NCBI RefSeq assembly: GCF_041296385.1
Contig: NC_091017.1
Span: 49,784,214 to 49,848,213 of the forward strand
Direction of reading: 5' to 3'
DNA from: Aphelocoma coerulescens
Taxonomy: Eukaryota; Chordata; Aves; Passeriformes; Corvidae
DNA: 64,000 nt
Notes under the pieces: generated by a model
The model's input: only the letters and a program-made list of their open reading frames with translations
Told to the model about the DNA's origin: nothing
Database searches by the model: none
In this document: one piece after another, positions 1-64,000 of the stretch
How the letters are laid out: each line of letters opens with the position of its first letter
How positions within the stretch are numbered: position 1 is the first letter of the stretch
Position numbers and translations under genes: made by a program

Positions 1-60161
<60,161 letters not shown>

Positions 60162-60812
60162 CTGTTAAGGAGAAGAAACAAATGTACATCCACATGCCAT
60201 TCACTTGCAAAAAATATTCTACAATCAGCTGCAATGGTTAGATAAATCGCATTTGCAGTACCATTCTCAACATCCATACTATCAATTTAAAAGTTTCAGC
60301 TTATTTTTGCAACTTTTTGTTTCTAACTTGTCATCTCCAAAATTAGAAATGTGTAAAGTTAAACTATACAAGAGAAATCCCAAAATGATATTAAGAAGAA
60401 GTAATGTTTTCCATATTTAAAAGTCTCAATAAATGGGACTGGTCTTAGTGGCAAGTGTCAAATAAATCTGCTAACAAATCCATGCAAGGATATGTTTATG
60501 TGGCCCTTGAGCGTGCTATCAGGATATACTTGCTAGAAACAGCTACACATAAGGAATTCTGAAACCAGGGGACAAATAACACAGAACTGTGAAAGCAGTA
60601 TGTTCCTAAAATAGCAGAGCTAAAAGAGAGCTGAAGAAACTGCTAAGCACTCGGGAAATGATCCTAACTGAATAAACAGTAGGCTTGTAAGCAGCATAAC
60701 AAACTCCAGATTACTTCTCTAAAAGTTGTTTTAAATGTGGTAATTTTGTAAAACACGTAAGTAAGCTTTCCTATCATCACTAGAAGGTGATGTGCTGCTA
60801 AATAGCCTCCTA

Positions 60813-60906
60813 AACAAAAAAACAAAACAACAAACAAAAACCAACCAACCAAAAAACCCAACAAAAAACCCAACAAAGAGAACACAAACCAAAACAAACA
60901 ACTTTG
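60813..60906 (-). repeat. C/A-rich low-complexity tract (G/T-rich on the TUSC3 strand)
   Basis: AAACAAAACAACAAACAAAA, ACCAACCAACCAAAAAACCC and repeats of AACAAAAAACCC. Long hydrophobic open frames on the minus strand here (60664-61068) result from its GTT/GGT-rich complement and are not genes. Confidence 0.9.
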
Positions 60907-61840
60907 CCCTGACTGCACCAAGAGGAAGGCAAAGAATAAAGGAATTCCAGGTGAGTAATACCAGCAGAGACACCCTCTAAAACCATAAAAACACAGGTTC
61001 TTCCACAGGACAAATCTATACCAACAAAAATTCAGGGGGAAAAAAAACCAAAATGAAAGAATGCTCACAGTACTGTCTGATTTAGACAGACTCCTTTGCT
61101 AATTTCCACTTTACTGTTTAATTACATCTACTGTAGAGTCCAAACTACAGTTTTACCACTTGACAACTCATTTTTGCGTATGGTAAGATACAGAACTGAA
61201 GCTTTTCTCAAAACAGTGTTTCTAGAAAAACAGTTCTATGTGTTTCATGGTGCAGAACATTATTTAGAAGTTGTAAATGCAAAAATTTGTTTGTTGCAAG
61301 AGAAACTCTGCACTAAACATATGTAAGAGAAAGAAGGGGAAAAGCATTACAAGATCACAGATACCATAAGACTTTCCCCATTTCTTCATATCTGAGATCA
61401 ACCTTAGACATGAAACATATTACATACAAACTCCAGCACAGCTGTGTAGTATAAAGAAATCCACTGTACATGAAAAAATATATCATATAACTCCAAGACT
61501 TAAAATGAAAATTTATCATCTCTTTCTCCCAGAAAGAATTAAATAATAACATGAAGCACAACAAAATTCAACTTTCGCCCTCATTACCTGACTCGGTAAG
61601 ATTTGCTACCTAACACCCTTACTCAATGTGCAGTTTGCAATCAAAAAAAAAAAAAGCAATTTAGGCATTAGATTGGTTATTTCTAGAAACAGATATTATC
61701 ACTAAGCAGACTAACATATTCATTGCCATCCTGAAGAGGGCAGTCAGACAACATCAAAGGAATACTGTAAAATCTTAAGCAGTATCTGTAGTGCACTCTT
61801 CTGTTAAACCTGCTATATTAAAGCTGAACCATTTTTATTA

Positions 61841-61860
61841 CAAGACGAAACAAGACGAAA
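61841..61860. repeat. 10-bp tandem duplication
   Basis: CAAGACGAAA occurs twice head to tail, each unit with one CpG. Intronic. Confidence 0.85.
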
Positions 61861-64000
61861 CTCAGTTCATCTTGATGCCATCATTATTCTTTATCTACCT
61901 TTCACTTGTGATGAAACAGTATTTCTGGGAAATTCAGATACTCCACTTACGGCGCCACTATTTGAGAGGACTCTTGTTCCCATTGATCTCCATGCATTTT
62001 GCATCTTCGAACTATTTTGAATTAATGGGTACTATTTCAAGTATTATTTTGCAAAAGGCTGCATTTTTTGTAACAGACTTAAAGCACAATTTCAACCACA
62101 CACTGAAAATATCAAACCATTCTATGATGCACCCTCATAGAAGCCCTTGAAGGGTGTGGAGAAGAGTAAAGCAAGGAGCAGCAGGAATACAAAGTTAAAG
62201 GATTACCACACACAGAACTGAAGATCATCCTACACTCCACTATATCATTTCCAATTGATTAATTTCTGATAGAATAAAATTAGTAACTTTTTGTAGCACT
62301 GATTCATTCATTTTTAGACACATTAACAGTAAAAAGCATAAGCACTTGACTGAAAAAATTCAGTCTTCAATTAACAACAGACAATATCAACTGTCAACTT
62401 TTTATCTACATATCTCTATAGTTAGTTCATACCCATTCTATCAGCTTGTTTCTAGGAAGTAATGTTAATTATACCAAATTACTAGAATAATCATGTGAAA
62501 ATCTGTAAAGGCATAAAAGCAAAGAACTACACCTGGTCTGAACTCAACAGAATAACATAATGTTAGCATTGCTCATTTGCTTGACAAGATTTTTTGATAG
62601 ATGGAGAAGATTTGAATGTTATTGCTGCTATAGCCACCTCTTTAGAATACAGCAACACAGGAGCTAGCAACAACAACAGTAATACTGACCAGCTGCCAGA
62701 AAATAGTGGCCAGATCAAAAGGGAATGCTACGATTAGATTTACTCAGAAAATTCAATATACTGGAAAGTAAGCTGCTAAGCAAATGCTCTACAGCAATTC
62801 TTCCATGACGCAAGAGGAGCTCATGAAATATTAAAAGTTTTATTTAAAAAGATTAATTATGTGGGTGTCTATGGCAGCTAATCAGATTTGTATAACTTGA
62901 GCTATATTTAATGAGATTAATTTTATTCTATTGGTCTGACATTATAGCAAGGAAAACACAAACTGAGTATTAGGAAAAGAATAAAAGAGTGTGGAATTAT
63001 TTGAGAAAGAAAGCAGTAAAGCATTATTTTCTGGCACACTATGTACAATACTCACAAATGTACAGTTGGCACAAAATGTACTACCAGGTTATTACACATT
63101 CTTATCCATCTGTTTAAAGTAAACTGTGATCAGTGCTGCAATTTACTTCCAAAACAACTTTTAGATTTTATTTGGAACAGTGTTCCCCAAAACTAAAGGA
63201 ACAGGGGGCTAAATGGATATCTTGACATCTTCTCAGTGTCAAGAAGACAATAAATTCAGAATATTTATTTGATTTTGTTTAGGGTGACTCATAATGTCTC
63301 GATGAACAGCACTGAAATCTACAAATGTGCCCAAAAAATTCACTAAACACAACAGAGAGTACAAACACTCATTGAAAACCACACAGGTTTTGCAATCTAG
63401 GTATCTATAAAAGGGGAAAGCAAGCTAAAATCCATGCTATTCTATTTACAGCATCCCAAGAAATTTTCAATATTCTGCAGATGAAAAGAAGCTACGAGGT
63501 CCTCTTTTGTAGAAGTTGCAAAGTAAAAAAATAAAAAATCATGATCATAGAAAGAATAAAGAGTCTCTTATGATCCAAGCATAAAATTACTGCCTTGTTA
63601 AGCAGGACTCATCAATACTTCCATCAAGGTCCTGAAGTGCACAGGAAAATAACTGCAGAACTTTCAACAGCTCCTTCCAAATTTTCTATTCCTTCATTGA
63701 ACAGAAGTTCAAATGACGATTCCCTTTCACTACATTTAAGAGACCTGTTAATGATTTTCTCACTACCTGCTCTTGATCAGCCAGCAAAAAACCTGAAAGT
63801 CAGAGGATCCTGTTTCTTCTTTCTGATGATGCTCCTTGACTGTCACAATTCTTTTTGCTGTTGACCTACTCTTGGATTGGCTACTTGAAAATATATCTCT
63901 TTTCTGAGATTTTTTTTTAAGCAAGGAAACGAACAAAATTCCTCTTTTTTCAGGATTGAAAAAATCTCCTCTTGGAGGCCTCATTGATAGGGTAGATCTT

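Larger units (their letters stand above)
60162..64000 (-). other. TUSC3 intron 2 (3' part), gene continues beyond right edge
   Basis: No TUSC3 exon was found here. The exon carrying the CxxC motif must lie right of 64000. The stretch is AT-rich intronic DNA with one C/A-rich low-complexity block at about 60813-60906 and a 10-bp tandem duplication at 61841-61860. I see no recognisable gene or transposon. Confidence 0.85.

Noticed and set aside
60664..61068. 134-codon very hydrophobic minus-strand open frame (membrane-protein-like)
   Set aside because: Its Phe/Leu/Val/Gly content comes from the G/T-rich complement of the C/A-rich low-complexity tract.
62108..62123. AAACCATTCTATGATG resembling a CR1 3' terminus
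   Set aside because: Only about 15 bases match and the upstream sequence is not CR1-like, so chance is likely.
61791..62150. 119-codon plus-strand open frame
   Set aside because: No recognisable domain. It lies in TUSC3 intron 2, and its amino-acid make-up is typical of random AT-rich DNA.

Overview
This is vertebrate intronic DNA, most probably from a bird. It is AT-rich, has short dispersed exons with GT-AG splice sites and long introns, carries several CR1-type LINE 3' ends, and holds LTR elements of types I recognise from avian genomes. No prokaryotic-style gene organisation, CRISPR array, operon or convincing RNA gene is visible.

One protein-coding gene is supported: TUSC3 (tumour suppressor candidate 3, the OST3/OST6-type subunit of the ER oligosaccharyltransferase), on the minus strand. 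Seven consecutive coding exons can be placed to the base at 60161-60044, 58150-58010, 57454-57314, 49310-49221, 15508-15445, 2939-2865 and 569-479. Their phases join without a break and give 240 residues matching human positions about 103 to 343 of 348. The signal peptide, the CxxC active site (upstream exons, right of 64000) and the last few residues with the 3' UTR (left of position 1) lie outside the window. The intron sizes are more than 3.8 kb, 1.9 kb, 0.55 kb, 8.0 kb, 33.7 kb, 12.5 kb, 2.3 kb and more than 0.47 kb.

The introns hold transposon remnants. CR1 3' ends lie at about 11.9-12.3 kb, 14.0-14.4 kb, 18.4-18.8 kb, 43.6 kb and 56.1 kb. LTR material lies at about 12.31-12.79 kb, 25.3-25.8 kb, 26.3-28.85 kb (a broken provirus with protease, reverse transcriptase and glycoprotein-like remnants and a 3' LTR) and 30671-31548. 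The last is a solo LTR with TG...CA ends and a perfect 5-bp target duplication (ATGGG). All LTR pieces run plus-ward, antisense to TUSC3. There are also simple repeats (a 41-T run, TA/CA microsatellites, GT-rich tracts) and a few hairpins and short tandem duplications.

I found no undescribed biological system. The observations most worth checking are the solo LTR and its relation to the broken provirus, a 40-bp near-identical segment at two sites 40 kb apart, a 64-nt candidate cryptic exon whose length and phase match the true downstream exon, an unusually perfect 12-bp hairpin, and the splice-site layout that could give an alternative TUSC3 C-terminus.
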